Assembly (NCBI GenBank): GCA_963849365.1
Contig: CAWKHA010000004.1
Location: 1,426,001-1,490,000 of the forward strand
Source of the DNA: CAVQCJ01 sp963849365
GTDB taxonomy: Bacteria > Actinomycetota > Actinomycetes > Prado026
Length of the DNA: 64,000 nt
Direction of reading: 5' to 3'
In this document: piece after piece, positions 18,505 through 26,834 of the stretch
Layout: each line of letters opens with the position of its first letter
Position numbering within the stretch: the stretch's first letter is position 1
Position numbers and translations under genes: made by a program
The notes under the pieces: model-generated
Database searches by the model: none
What the model was told of the DNA's origin: nothing
Seen by the model: only the letters and a program-made list of their open reading frames with translations

Positions 18505-20033
18505 CCGGCGCGGTCCTGGGAGCGGCGACCGCGGCGACAGTGCCGGGGACCCCGGGGGTGCAGAGCCTGGACTACGTTGCGCTCGCCCCCGTCCTGGTGC
18601 TCGCCGCCGGCGCGCTCCTCGTCCTGCTCGTCGATCTCGCCGCGCCGCGCCGGCCGGCGCTCGTCGGAGGCGTGTCGATCGGCTGCGTCGTCGTGGCGCT
18701 CGCCTGCCTCGTCCCGCTGCGCGACGGGTCACGGGCGACCTTCTGCGTCGCGCCCTCCCCGCCGCTGCCGCCGGCCTGCTCGTACGTCGCCGACCATCTC
18801 GCGGTGTCCGTCCAGCTGGTGCTGCTCGCCGGGGCCGGCGTCGTGGTGCTCCTGTCGATGGCCGAGCGGTCGCTGCCGCCCGGGGAGCTGCACTTCCTGC
18901 TGCTGTCGTCGGTGGCCGGGGCGACGACGGTGGCGGCGGCCCGTGACCTGGCGACGCTGGTCGTCGCCCTCGAGCTGGTGTCCCTGCCCTCGTTCGCGCT
19001 GGTGGCGCTGCGCCGCGACGCCCGAGCGGCCCAGGCCGGGCTGACCGTCTTCCTGGTCTCGGTGGTGGCCACGGCGGTCACCGTGCTCGGGGTCGCGTTC
19101 GTCTACGCCGGGACCGGCACGCTGTTCCTGCAGCGGACCGCGGTGGCCCTGGCGGGCGCGGGGGTGCGGCAGCCGCTGGTCCTGGCCGGGCTGGTGCTCG
19201 TCCTGGCCGCACCCGCGTTCAAGCTGGCGGCCTTCCCGCTGCACGCCTGGGCCCCCGACACGTACCTGGGTGCGCCCCTGCCGGTGGCCGCCTACCTGTC
19301 GGTCGTGTCCAAGGGCGCCGGGCTGGTCGCGCTGCTGGCGATCACGCTCGGCGGGTTCGCGCCGGCGGCGGGAACCTGGGCGCCGGCCGTCGCGGTGCTG
19401 ACGGCGGGCACCCTCGTGGTCGGCAACCTGGGTGCGTTGCGGCAGCGTTCGGCGGTGCGGCTGCTGGCGTGGTCGTCGGTGGCGCAGGCCGGCTACCTGC
19501 TGCTGCCGGTCGCCGCGGCCGGCACCGCGGGCGTCGGGGGGCTCACCGGGCTGGCCGCGGCCGCGGCCGTCGCGTACCTGGCGGCGTACGCCGCGATGAA
19601 CCTCGGGGCGTTCGCCGTGGTGGCGGCTGCCGCACCACCCGGCCGTACGACCGCGTCCCTCCGGCTGGACGACCTGCGCGGGCTGGCCAGGACGCGCCCG
19701 GCGCTGGGGCTGTCGCTGGCGTTCTTCCTCGCCTGCCTGGCCGGGCTGCCCCCGGGGCTGGTCGGGCTGGTCACCAAGGTCCGGGTGCTCGAGCTGCCGG
19801 TCCGGTCGGCGAGCGGGTGGCTCGCGGTCCTGGCCGCCGTGGCGACGGTGGTCGGCCTGGCCTACTACCTGCGGTTCGCGGCGATCCTGTTCGCGCCGCC
19901 GGAGGGCTCGGCCGTCGCCGGCCCCGCCGCCGCGTCGCGGGCGACCACGGGCTGGGCGGTCGGGCTGACCCTGGCCACGACGGTCGTCCTGTCGGCGGCG
20001 CCGGCCCTGGTGCTCGGGCTGCTCGGGCCCTGA
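18501..20033 (+). CDS. nuoN: NADH-quinone oxidoreductase subunit N
   Basis: 510 residues. Conserved features: TM5 Glu in VVALELVSLPSFALVAL, channel Lys in PAFKLAAFPLHAWAPDTYLG and PVAAYLSVVSKGAGLVALL, and RLLAWSSVAQAGYLLLP. Third antiporter-like subunit, contacting NuoK. GTG start overlaps nuoM by four bases. It closes the nuo block; a possible hairpin terminator follows. Confidence 0.93.
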   Translation: MTGAVLGAATAATVPGTPGVQSLDYVALAPVLVLAAGALLVLLVDLAAPRRPALVGGVSIGCVVVALACLVPLRDGSRATFCVAPSPPLPPACSYVADHLAVSVQLVLLAGAGVVVLLSMAERSLPPGELHFLLLSSVAGATTVAAARDLATLVVALELVSLPSFALVALRRDARAAQAGLTVFLVSVVATAVTVLGVAFVYAGTGTLFLQRTAVALAGAGVRQPLVLAGLVLVLAAPAFKLAAFPLHAWAPDTYLGAPLPVAAYLSVVSKGAGLVALLAITLGGFAPAAGTWAPAVAVLTAGTLVVGNLGALRQRSAVRLLAWSSVAQAGYLLLPVAAAGTAGVGGLTGLAAAAAVAYLAAYAAMNLGAFAVVAAAAPPGRTTASLRLDDLRGLARTRPALGLSLAFFLACLAGLPPGLVGLVTKVRVLELPVRSASGWLAVLAAVATVVGLAYYLRFAAILFAPPEGSAVAGPAAASRATTGWAVGLTLATTVVLSAAPALVLGLLGP

Positions 20034-20050
20034 CGTTCAGCCATCTCTCA

Positions 20051-20072
20051 GCGCCAGGGGGAACACTGGTGC
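20051..20072 (+). terminator. Possible hairpin terminator after nuoN
   Basis: GCGCCAG and CTGGTGC pair over seven base pairs (one G-U) around an eight-base loop, 17 bases after the nuoN stop. There is no U tract, as is usual for actinobacterial hairpins. Confidence 0.35.
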
Positions 20073-20160
20073 CGGTCCGGCTCGTTCAGCGGGTACGCCA
20101 CCTCGACGGTGGCGAGGCGACCGGTCGCTCCTGCGACCGGCACGGGAGGCAGGGACGTTC

Positions 20161-21033
20161 GTGCACCGCTACCACAACGGGCTCAAGACCGCCGTCCTGA
20201 TCGCGTCGCTCTCGGCGCTGATCATGGTCGCCGGGGCGCTGATCGGCGGGACCAGGGGTCTGGTCATCGCGTTCGTGATCGCGCTGGCGACCAACGGCTA
20301 CGCGTACTTCAACAGCGCCAGGCTCGCCCTGCGCTCGATGAAGGCGTACGAGGTCGACTCGCACCAGCAGCCGGTCATGTACCGGGTCGTGCAGCAGCTG
20401 TCGTCGGCAGCCGGGCAGCCCATGCCGCGCCTGTACGTCTCCCCGACCGACGCGCCGAACGCGTTCGCCACCGGCCGCAACCCCGAGAACGCAGCGGTCT
20501 GCTGCACCGAGGGCATCCTCGCGCTGCTGGACGAGCGCGAGCTACGCGGCGTGCTCGGTCACGAGCTCGCGCACGTCTACAACCGGGACATCCTCATCTC
20601 CTCGGTCGCCGCCGCGCTGGCGACGGTGATCATGTTCCTCGCGCAGCTGGCGTACTTCCTGCCGTTCCTCGGTGGCGGCAACCGTGACAACCGGGACGGG
20701 AACGCGCTCGGCGTGCTGCTGGTCGCGATCCTCGGGCCGGTGGCCGCCGGCCTGATCCAGCTGGCGATCAGCCGGTCCCGCGAGTACCAGGCCGACCAGT
20801 CGGGCGCGATGCTCACCCACGACCCGCTCGCGCTGGCGTCGGCGCTGGCCAAGCTCGACGCGGGCACGGCCCGGAGGCCGCTGAAGCCCACGCCGGACGT
20901 GCAGACGACCTCCGCACTGATGATCGCGAACCCGTTCAACGCGCAGGGGATGTCGCAGCTGTTCTCGACGCACCCGCCGATGGCGGAGCGGATCGCCCGC
21001 CTGCAGGAGCTGGCCCGCCAGCTGCAGGCCTGA
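20161..21033 (+). CDS. htpX: HtpX-family membrane zinc metalloprotease
   Basis: 290 residues. Two N-terminal hydrophobic helices, then the M48 zinc motif HELAH in LGHELAHVYNRDILIS, two further helices and the third ligand Glu in SREYQADQSGAM. HtpX acts in quality control of membrane proteins. GTG start behind GGGAGG. A protease for membrane proteins directly after a large membrane-complex operon may assist its turnover, but that is inference. Convergent with yajQ. Confidence 0.92.
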   Translation: MHRYHNGLKTAVLIASLSALIMVAGALIGGTRGLVIAFVIALATNGYAYFNSARLALRSMKAYEVDSHQQPVMYRVVQQLSSAAGQPMPRLYVSPTDAPNAFATGRNPENAAVCCTEGILALLDERELRGVLGHELAHVYNRDILISSVAAALATVIMFLAQLAYFLPFLGGGNRDNRDGNALGVLLVAILGPVAAGLIQLAISRSREYQADQSGAMLTHDPLALASALAKLDAGTARRPLKPTPDVQTTSALMIANPFNAQGMSQLFSTHPPMAERIARLQELARQLQA

Positions 21034-21066
21034 CCCAGCGGGGCACCGACCCCCTGTTCCGCGCGG

Positions 21067-21555
21067 TCAGCGGTAGTTGGTGAACTGGAGCGCGTACTCC
21101 AGGTCCTTGTCCTTGAGCAGCGCGATGACCGCCTGCAGGTCGTCGCGACTCTTCGAGGAGACCCGCAGCTCGTCGCCCTGGACCTGGACCTTCGCGTTCT
21201 TCGGCCCCTCGTCCCGGATGATCTTGCCGATCTTCTTGGTCGCCTCCTGGGACAGCCCCTGCTTGAGATCCGCGGCGATGCGGTACTCCTTGCCCGACAC
21301 CTGGGGCTCGCCCGCGTCCAGCGCCTTCAGCGAGACACCGCGCTTGACCAGCTTGTCCTTGAAGACGTCCAGCACCGCCTTGACCCGGTCCTCCGACGAG
21401 GCGCTCATCTGCACCCGCTCGCCCGACCAGGCGATCGACGCGCCGACGTTCTTGAAGTCGTAGCGCTGCGCGATCTCCTTGGCGGCCTGGTTCAGTGCGT
21501 TGTCGACCTCCTGACGGTCCACCTTGGAGACGATGTCGAAGCTGGAGTCGGCCAT
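21067..21555 (-). CDS. yajQ: YajQ-family nucleotide-binding protein
   Basis: 162 residues, the standard length. The beginning MADSSFDIVSKVDRQEVDNA and the segment RYDFKNVGASIAW are diagnostic, as is the end DDLQAVIALLKDKDLEYALQ. Members fold as two ferredoxin-like domains; some bind cyclic di-GMP or nucleic acids. ATG start with GAGGGA upstream; the longer reading frame antisense to tRNA-Tyr is spurious. Confidence 0.92.
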   Translation of the reverse strand: MADSSFDIVSKVDRQEVDNALNQAAKEIAQRYDFKNVGASIAWSGERVQMSASSEDRVKAVLDVFKDKLVKRGVSLKALDAGEPQVSGKEYRIAADLKQGLSQEATKKIGKIIRDEGPKNAKVQVQGDELRVSSKSRDDLQAVIALLKDKDLEYALQFTNYR

Positions 21556-21611
21556 GGTTCCCTCGTTTGGGACGGCTGTACGGGCGTGCGCTATTGTTCC
21601 ACCCGCTCCGC

Positions 21612-21693
21612 GGCGGGTTGCCCGAGTGGCCAATGGGAGCGGACTGTAAATCCGTCGGCTTAGCCTACGAAGGTTCGAATCCTTCACCCGCCA
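21612..21693 (+). tRNA. tRNA-Tyr (GTA)
   Basis: Acceptor arms GGCGGGT and ACCCGCC pair perfectly with discriminator A. The anticodon loop reads CTGTAAA (anticodon GTA), a long variable arm (GTCGGCTTAGCCTAC) is present as expected for class II tRNA-Tyr, and the T arm is GAAGG-TTCGAAT-CCTTC. CCA is not encoded. Confidence 0.95.
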
Positions 21694-21813
21694 CGCGCCC
21701 GGTCCCGGGCCCTGGTACGAGTCCTCGTCCGGGGTCCGGGACCCCCGCTGTGCAGGGCCGGCGCTTTCCACCACGCGGGCGGCTCCGTGTACCCTCTGGA
21801 CGGTTCTCGCCGC

Positions 21814-21886
21814 GCCCCTTTAGCTCAGTCGGCAGAGCGTCTCCATGGTAAGGAGAAGGTCTACGGTTCGATTCCGTAAAGGGGCT
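21814..21886 (+). tRNA. tRNA-Thr (GGT)
   Basis: Acceptor GCCCCTT with AAGGGGC, discriminator T. Anticodon stem TCTCC/GGAGA encloses ATGGTAA (anticodon GGT), and the T loop is TTCGATT. It ends seven bases before the next coding start, so it may be processed from a shared transcript. Confidence 0.95.
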
Positions 21887-21892
21887 CCCACG

Positions 21893-22672
21893 ATGTCGTC
21901 CGCGCCATCCGCGTCCCCCGCGTCGCCCGCCCGCCCAGCGGTGCGGATCGCGATGTGGTCGGGCCCGCGGAACATCTCCACCGCGATGATGCGCTCGTTC
22001 GGCAACCGGCCGGACACCGCCGTGGTCGACGAGCCGCTGTACGCCGCCTACCTGCGCGAGACCGGCCTGGACCACCCCGCTCGCGACGAGATCCTGGCCG
22101 CGCAGGACGACGACTGGCGCCGGGTGACCGCCGCCCTGGTCGGGCCGGTGCCCGGCGGCCGCCGCGTGTTCTACCAGAAGCACATGACCCACCACCTGCT
22201 CCCCGGAACCGGGCGCGACTGGCTCGGTCAGGTGACCAACGCCTTCCTGGTCCGCGACCCCGCCGGCGTCGTCGCGTCGTACGCGCGGGTGCGCGGCGAG
22301 CCCACGCTGGAGGACCTGGGGTTCCCGCAGCAGGTGGAGATCTTCCGGATCTGCGCCGACGCGTCGGGGACGGCCCCACCGGTCGTGGACGCGGCCGACG
22401 TGCTGGCCGCGCCGGGACCGGTCCTGGCCGAGCTGTGCAGCCGCGTCGGCATCGACTTCGACGACCGGATGCTGTCCTGGCCGGCCGGCCGGCGGCCGAC
22501 CGACGGGGTCTGGGCGCCGTACTGGTACGCAGCCGTGGAGGCCTCGACCGGCTTCGGCCCGCCGAGCCGGCGACCCGCCGAGGTCCCCGACCACCTGCTC
22601 GGGCTGCTGGAGAGCTGCCGGCCCTACTACGACGAGCTGTGGCAGCACCGCATCGAGCCGCCGCCGTCCTAG
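21893..22672 (+). CDS. Sulfotransferase-like P-loop protein
   Basis: 259 residues. The opening VRIAMWSGPRNISTAMMRSF contains a PAPS 5'-phosphosulfate loop-like motif (SGPRNISTAM), followed by DEPLYAAYL and the second PAPS element FLVRDPAGVVASYA, as in bacterial sulfotransferase-family proteins. The first 18 residues are Ala/Pro/Ser-rich, so the true start could be the GTG just before RIAMWSG. It is followed ten bases later by a class IV aminotransferase, suggesting a two-gene unit. The acceptor is unknown. Confidence 0.7.
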   Translation: MSSAPSASPASPARPAVRIAMWSGPRNISTAMMRSFGNRPDTAVVDEPLYAAYLRETGLDHPARDEILAAQDDDWRRVTAALVGPVPGGRRVFYQKHMTHHLLPGTGRDWLGQVTNAFLVRDPAGVVASYARVRGEPTLEDLGFPQQVEIFRICADASGTAPPVVDAADVLAAPGPVLAELCSRVGIDFDDRMLSWPAGRRPTDGVWAPYWYAAVEASTGFGPPSRRPAEVPDHLLGLLESCRPYYDELWQHRIEPPPS

Positions 22673-22682
22673 GCTGCCCGCC

Positions 22683-23585
22683 ATGCTGCAGACCTTCGAC
22701 GAGCGCAACCGCGACCTGATGGTGAACGTCGACGGCGTGCTCCGGCACCGCGACGAGCCGCACGTTTCGGCCTTCGACTCAGTGGTGCAGGGCGGCGACG
22801 CCGTGTGGGAGGGGCTGCGCGTCTACGACGGCCGGGTGTTCCGGCTCACCGAGCACCTCGCCCGGCTGCGCCGCTCGGCCCGGGCGCTGGCGTTCGCGCA
22901 GGTCCCCGACGACGCCGCCATCACCGCTGAGATCACCCGGACGCTGGCGGCGAACGGGATGCGGGACGGCGTCCACATCCGGCTCACGCTCACCCGCGGG
23001 GTCAAGATCACCAGCGGGATGGACCCCCGGCTGAACCGGTCCGGCCCGACGCTGATCGTGCTCGCCGAGCACAAGCCGCCGGTGTACGACAGCGCCGGCA
23101 TCACCCTGGCGACGGCGTCGGTGCGCCGGCCCGGGCCCGACGTCCTGGACCCCAAGATCCACCACAACAACCTGATCAACTCGATCCTGGCCAAGATCGA
23201 GGCGAACGCCGCAGGCGCCGACGACGCCCTGCTCCTGGACGGTCGAGGATTCGTGGCCGAGACCAACGCGACGCACGTGTTCACGGTCGCCGGGACGGTC
23301 GTGCGGACGCCGACCACCCGGGCCTGCCCGGAGGGGATCACGCGCGCGGTCGTCCTGGAGCTGCTCGCCCGGGAGGGCATCCACTGCGAGGTCGACGACG
23401 TGTCCCCGGCCGAGCTGCGCCGGGCGGACGAGGTGTTCGTGACCGGGACGATGGGCGAGCTCGTCCCCGTCCTGTCCGTGGACGGCTGCCCGGTCGGCGA
23501 CGGCCGGCCGGGCGAGGCGACCGCGAGGATCACCACGGCGTTCCGCGTGCTGACGGAGACCGAGGGCACCCGGGTCGTGGACTGA
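22683..23585 (+). CDS. Class IV PLP-dependent aminotransferase (BCAT/D-amino-acid transaminase family)
   Basis: 300 residues. Fold-type IV features: SVVQGGDAVWEGLRVYDGRV near the start, catalytic Lys in DPKIHHNNLINSILAKIEA, and the PLP-phosphate-binding FVAETNATHVFTV. The IHHNNLIN context resembles branched-chain or D-amino-acid transaminases and aminodeoxychorismate lyase. Substrate not resolvable. The name ilvE is not assigned because the protein is shorter than typical actinobacterial IlvE. Confidence 0.8.
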   Translation: MLQTFDERNRDLMVNVDGVLRHRDEPHVSAFDSVVQGGDAVWEGLRVYDGRVFRLTEHLARLRRSARALAFAQVPDDAAITAEITRTLAANGMRDGVHIRLTLTRGVKITSGMDPRLNRSGPTLIVLAEHKPPVYDSAGITLATASVRRPGPDVLDPKIHHNNLINSILAKIEANAAGADDALLLDGRGFVAETNATHVFTVAGTVVRTPTTRACPEGITRAVVLELLAREGIHCEVDDVSPAELRRADEVFVTGTMGELVPVLSVDGCPVGDGRPGEATARITTAFRVLTETEGTRVVD

Positions 23586-23603
23586 CCGCCCCAGCCCCGC
23601 TTC

Positions 23604-23625
23604 ACCCGGCGGAGTGCGCCGGTGG
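23604..23625 (+). terminator. Possible hairpin terminator after class IV aminotransferase
   Basis: CACCCGGCG and CGCCGGTG form an eight-pair stem with one bulged C around GAGTG, 18 bases after the stop codon. No U tract. Confidence 0.35.
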
Positions 23626-23696
23626 CGCCCGATATGTCCGCTTCCAGCGACCGTTCGCGAGGTGAAGCGCGGGGGAAGGTATCGTGACCGGCCTGC

Positions 23697-23770
23697 GGCG
23701 GAGTAGCTCAGGTGGTCAGAGCAAGCGGCTCATAATCGCTGTGTCGCCGGTTCGAGTCCGGCCTCCGCTA
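23697..23770 (+). tRNA. tRNA-Met (CAT), elongator
   Basis: Acceptor GGCGGAG with CTCCGCT (terminal G-U pair), discriminator A. The anticodon loop CTCATAA gives CAT, and the T arm is GCCGG-TTCGAGT-CCGGC. The 1:72 G-U pair is weak but present; the initiator hallmark of three consecutive G-C pairs before the anticodon loop is absent, so this is the elongator. Confidence 0.93.
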
Positions 23771-23806
23771 CCGGCACCGGATTTCCCCTCGTCGTCAGGC
23801 CGCGGC

Positions 23807-23812
23807 TACCCT
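23807..23812 (+). promoter_or_regulatory. Possible -10 element for rpmG
   Basis: TACCCT lies 45 bases upstream of the rpmG start and fits the TAnnnT pattern of actinobacterial housekeeping promoters. The corresponding -35 (TTCCCC, 18 bases upstream) is poor. Confidence 0.3.
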
Positions 23813-23856
23813 GCTGCGGTTGTCCCCGCCGTGCACGTAGTGACCAGGAGCTTCCC

Positions 23857-24024
23857 GTGGCTGCCAAGACCGACGTCCGTCCCAAGATCACCTTGGCGTG
23901 CCAGGACTGCAAGCACCGCAACTACATCACCAAGAAGAACCGGCGCAACGACCCGGACCGCATCGAGCTGAAGAAGCACTGCCCGTTCTGCAACAAGCAC
24001 ACGGTGCACCGCGAGACCCGCTGA
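23857..24024 (+). CDS. rpmG: 50S ribosomal protein L33 (zinc-binding form)
   Basis: 55 residues, GTG start with AGGAG nine bases upstream. Both CxxC pairs of the zinc ribbon are intact (CQDC at residues 15-18, CPFC at 42-45), identifying the C+ form. In many actinobacteria a cysteine-free paralogue is induced under zinc starvation; none is in this window. Position before the had genes matches the conserved actinobacterial order. Confidence 0.93.
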   Translation: MAAKTDVRPKITLACQDCKHRNYITKKNRRNDPDRIELKKHCPFCNKHTVHRETR

Positions 24025-24028
24025 CCCC

Positions 24029-24079
24029 GGCGCGGCCAGGCCGCGCCCCCGAGGCCGTCCCCGATGATCGGGGGCGGCC
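24029..24079 (+). terminator. Two tandem hairpins after rpmG
   Basis: The first hairpin is GGCGCGGCC-a-GGCCGCGCC (24029-24047). The second pairs 24053-24065 with 24067-24079 (GGCCGTCCCCGAT with ATCGGGGGCGGCC, one G-U) and is followed by TTCG. The double stem directly after the stop codon is a strong U-tract-less terminator candidate. Confidence 0.65.
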
Positions 24080-24142
24080 TTCGTGCGTTAGCGTCGCCCC
24101 GCGGTACGGGTGCAGGCGAGCGGGCGAGGAGAGGGGACGGGG

Positions 24143-24955
24143 ATGCGACGGCTCGAGGACAGGGTGGCCATCGTCACCGGCGCCGGCCGGGGCATCGGCC
24201 GGGCGACCGCGCTGCGGCTGGCGGCCGACGGCGCGGTCGTGGTGGTCAACGACGTCGACGCCGAGCCGGCGCACGAGACGGCCGAGCTGATCGGTGCCGC
24301 CGGTGGCCAGGCCTCGGTCGGGATCTTCGACACCGTCGACCTGGCCGCCGCCCGCGAGCTCGTCGGCTCCACGGTGCAACGGCACGGCAAGGTCGACATC
24401 CTGGTCAACAATGCCGGCATCACCCGGGACAAGATGTTCCACAACCTCGACGACGACCAGTTCACGCTCGCCTTCGACGTGAACTTCAAGACCGGCTTCC
24501 ACACCACGCTGGCGGCGATGCCGTACATGCGTGAGGTGGCCAAGGCCGAGATCGCCGCCGAGGGGCAGCCCCGCTACCACCGCAAGATCACGTTCACCTC
24601 GTCCGTGGTGGCGTTCACCGGTAACCCGGGGCAGTACAACTACACGGCCGCTAAGGGCGCCATCATCTCCACGACCAAGACCCTGGCCCGCGAGCTCGGC
24701 CCGTTCCGGATCAACGTGAACGCGGTCGCGCCCGGGTTCGTGGAGACGCGGATGACCGCCGCCAAGCAGCCCGGCGCCGATGTGGGCATCCCCGAGGAGA
24801 TGCGGCAGATGTCGCTCGCGCTGATCGCGCTCGGGCGCTTCGGGCAGCCAGAGGACATCGCCAACGTGCACGCGTTCCTGGTCTCGCCCGACGCCGACTT
24901 CGTCTCCGGCGTCACCGTCCCGGTGACCGGCGGGCAGCTGGGAGGGATGGGCTGA
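24143..24955 (+). CDS. Short-chain dehydrogenase/reductase, FabG-like
   Basis: 270 residues. Rossmann motif TGAGRGIGRATALRL, NNAG in ILVNNAGITRDK, catalytic Ser in FTSSVVAFTG and YxxxK in YNYTAAKGA, then NAVAPGFVETRM. About 15 extra residues (REVAKAEIAAEGQPRYHRK) sit between the NNAG helix and the Ser strand. As an NADPH-dependent 3-oxoacyl-thioester reductase it would supply the substrate for the HadAB hydratase encoded directly downstream (stop and start share one base). GGAGAGGGG precedes the ATG. Confidence 0.85.
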   Translation: MRRLEDRVAIVTGAGRGIGRATALRLAADGAVVVVNDVDAEPAHETAELIGAAGGQASVGIFDTVDLAAARELVGSTVQRHGKVDILVNNAGITRDKMFHNLDDDQFTLAFDVNFKTGFHTTLAAMPYMREVAKAEIAAEGQPRYHRKITFTSSVVAFTGNPGQYNYTAAKGAIISTTKTLARELGPFRINVNAVAPGFVETRMTAAKQPGADVGIPEEMRQMSLALIALGRFGQPEDIANVHAFLVSPDADFVSGVTVPVTGGQLGGMG

Positions 24956-25413
24956 TGCCGCTCGACCCGGCCTTCGTTGGGCGCACGTACCCGCCGACCA
25001 CGCCGTACCTCGTCAGCCGCGAGAAGATCGGCGAGTTCGCCAACGCGGTCGGCGACGCCAACCCGGCGTACCACTCGGTCGAGGCGGCCAGGGCGCTCGG
25101 GCACCCCGACGTCGTCGCCCCGCCCACGTTCGCCGTGGTGCTCACCTCGCGCGCCTCGGCCCAGGTGATGTTCGACCCCGAGCTCGGGCTGGACTACTCC
25201 AAGGTCGTGCACGGAGAGCAGTCGTTCGCGTACGAGCGTCCCGTGGTCGCGGGGGACCGGCTCGTCGTGGTCGCCGCCGTGGAGAACATCCGGTCGGCGG
25301 CCGGCAACGACCTGCTGACGCTGCGCGCCGAGGTCTCCACCGTCGAGGGCGAGCTGGTGTGCACCGCCCGGTCGACCGTCGTCGCGCGCGGTACCGCCGC
25401 GCCGGAGGGCTGA
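24955..25413 (+). CDS. hadA: MaoC-like 3-hydroxyacyl-thioester dehydratase subunit HadA
   Basis: 152 residues, single hot-dog domain of the FAS1-dehydratase/MaoC N-terminal type: FANAVGDANPAYHSVEAARA, then VVAPPTFAVVL and VHGEQSFAYERPVVAGDRL. In mycobacteria HadA is the substrate-binding partner of catalytic HadB in fatty-acid elongation. Shares one base with the SDR gene and precedes hadB by three bases, so the pair is co-translated. Confidence 0.88.
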   Translation: MPLDPAFVGRTYPPTTPYLVSREKIGEFANAVGDANPAYHSVEAARALGHPDVVAPPTFAVVLTSRASAQVMFDPELGLDYSKVVHGEQSFAYERPVVAGDRLVVVAAVENIRSAAGNDLLTLRAEVSTVEGELVCTARSTVVARGTAAPEG

Positions 25414-25416
25414 GCC

Positions 25417-25845
25417 GTGCCGGCGACCGTGCGCTACGACGACGTCGAGGTGGGCACCGAGCTCCCGGCCCGCTCCTTCCCGCTGACCCGCCTGCGCCTG
25501 GTGATGTACGCCGGCGCCTCCGGGGACTTCAACGTCATCCACTGGAACGAGCGGGTGGCCCGCTCGGTGGGCCTGCCGGACGTGATCGCGCACGGGATGC
25601 TGACCATGGCCGAGGCGGTCCGCGTGGTCACCGACTGGGCCGGCGACCCGGGCGCCGTCGTCGAGTACGGCGTGCGGTTCACCCGGCCGGTGGTGGTGCC
25701 GGACGACGACGCCGGTGCGTCGCTCGAGGTGACCGGCACGGTCGGCGCCAAGCTGGACGGGGGCCTGGTCCGGGTCGACCTCGTGGCCCGTTCCGGCGAG
25801 GACAAGGTCCTCGGGCAGGCCCGCGCGGTGGTCCGGCTGGTGTGA
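25417..25845 (+). CDS. hadB: MaoC-like 3-hydroxyacyl-thioester dehydratase subunit HadB
   Basis: 142 residues. The hydratase-2 catalytic motif is complete: YAGASGDFNVIHWNE with Asp and His five residues apart, followed by GLPDVIAHGMLTMA. Forms the active half of a HadAB heterodimer that dehydrates 3-hydroxyacyl intermediates. No hadC follows, unlike in mycolate producers; a glycosyltransferase-like gene overlaps the end by four bases. Confidence 0.88.
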   Translation: MPATVRYDDVEVGTELPARSFPLTRLRLVMYAGASGDFNVIHWNERVARSVGLPDVIAHGMLTMAEAVRVVTDWAGDPGAVVEYGVRFTRPVVVPDDDAGASLEVTGTVGAKLDGGLVRVDLVARSGEDKVLGQARAVVRLV

Positions 25846-26825
25846 GCGAGCGGGCCGGGCCGGCCGGGGCGGCACAAGCACCGCCCGCGTCCGTCGCCGA
25901 CCTGGCCCGGGAGCGGGCGGCCGCACGGGCCAGGCGGGACTTCGTTGCCGCAGACGCCCTGCGCACGCGGATCGAGGCCGCCGGCTGGCGGGTCGCCGAC
26001 ACCCCGGCGGGCACGGACGGGTTCGTGCTGACCCCGGCCCCGCCGTTCGAGGTGCTCGCCGGCCTGGACGACCTGCGGCCGACCGCTGCGCAGGGAGCCG
26101 GCGAGCGCCGCGCGACGGTCGGGCTGCTGGTCGAGGGCTGGCCCGACGACGTCCGCCGTTGCCTCGGCGCCCTGCTGCGGCACCTGCCGCCCGACGTGTC
26201 CGTGTCGGCCCTGGACCTCGGGGACGTGGACGGTGCCGGGCTGGTGCTGCACGAGCTGACGCTCGCCCACCCAGGCCGGGTCGCGGCGTGGCACGTGGCG
26301 ACCGGCCCGCTGCAGACCGGCTGGGGGCCGGCGCGCACCGCCCTGCTGCGGCTCGACCCGGCCCCGGTGCACGTCGTGATGGACGTGTCCACCGTTCTCG
26401 ACGGCGACGCGGTCACGCCGCTGCTGGCGGCGCTCCTCGGCGACCCCTCGGCGGTGGCGGCGGGGTGGCAGGGCGTGCTCGTGGACACCGACGACGCCTG
26501 GCGCTCGGTCCACCCGGCGGCGCCCGGCGAGGTCGACGCGCTGCTCGGCTACCTCTTCGCAGTCCGCACCGCCGTGGCCCTGGCCGCCCCGCCGCACCCG
26601 CGCGCGGCTTTCTACCGCAACGCCGACCTGGAGTGGTCGCTGGCCCTGCGCGCCCACGGCGGGCGGCTCGTCGTGCCCGACGTCGTCCTGCCCTGCCACA
26701 GCGAGCGCCACCGTGGCTACCACGACACCGACCCGGCCGTGCGCGACCGCGAGTCCCGGCGGACGTACGAGCGGATGCTGCGTCGCTTCCGCGGCAGACC
26801 GGGACTGCTGGCACCTCGGCCCTAG
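25842..26825 (+). CDS. Glycosyltransferase-like protein with N-terminal CysS C-terminal-type domain
   Basis: 327 residues, GTG start overlapping the hadB stop. Residues about 18-65 (LARERAAARARRDFVAADAL, RTRIEAAGWRVADTPAG) match the extreme C-terminal domain of cysteinyl-tRNA synthetase. The rest resembles a GT-A-like glycosyltransferase: VGLLVEGWPDDVRRCLGALL, an acidic VMDVSTVLDGDAV in the DxD region, and NADLEWSLALRAHGGRLVVP near the end. No CysS catalytic motifs are present, so it is not an aminoacyl-tRNA synthetase. Function unknown; position between hadB and murB hints at cell-envelope synthesis. Confidence 0.65.
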   Translation: MSERAGPAGAAQAPPASVADLARERAAARARRDFVAADALRTRIEAAGWRVADTPAGTDGFVLTPAPPFEVLAGLDDLRPTAAQGAGERRATVGLLVEGWPDDVRRCLGALLRHLPPDVSVSALDLGDVDGAGLVLHELTLAHPGRVAAWHVATGPLQTGWGPARTALLRLDPAPVHVVMDVSTVLDGDAVTPLLAALLGDPSAVAAGWQGVLVDTDDAWRSVHPAAPGEVDALLGYLFAVRTAVALAAPPHPRAAFYRNADLEWSLALRAHGGRLVVPDVVLPCHSERHRGYHDTDPAVRDRESRRTYERMLRRFRGRPGLLAPRP

Positions 26826-26834
26826 GCTCGGCGC

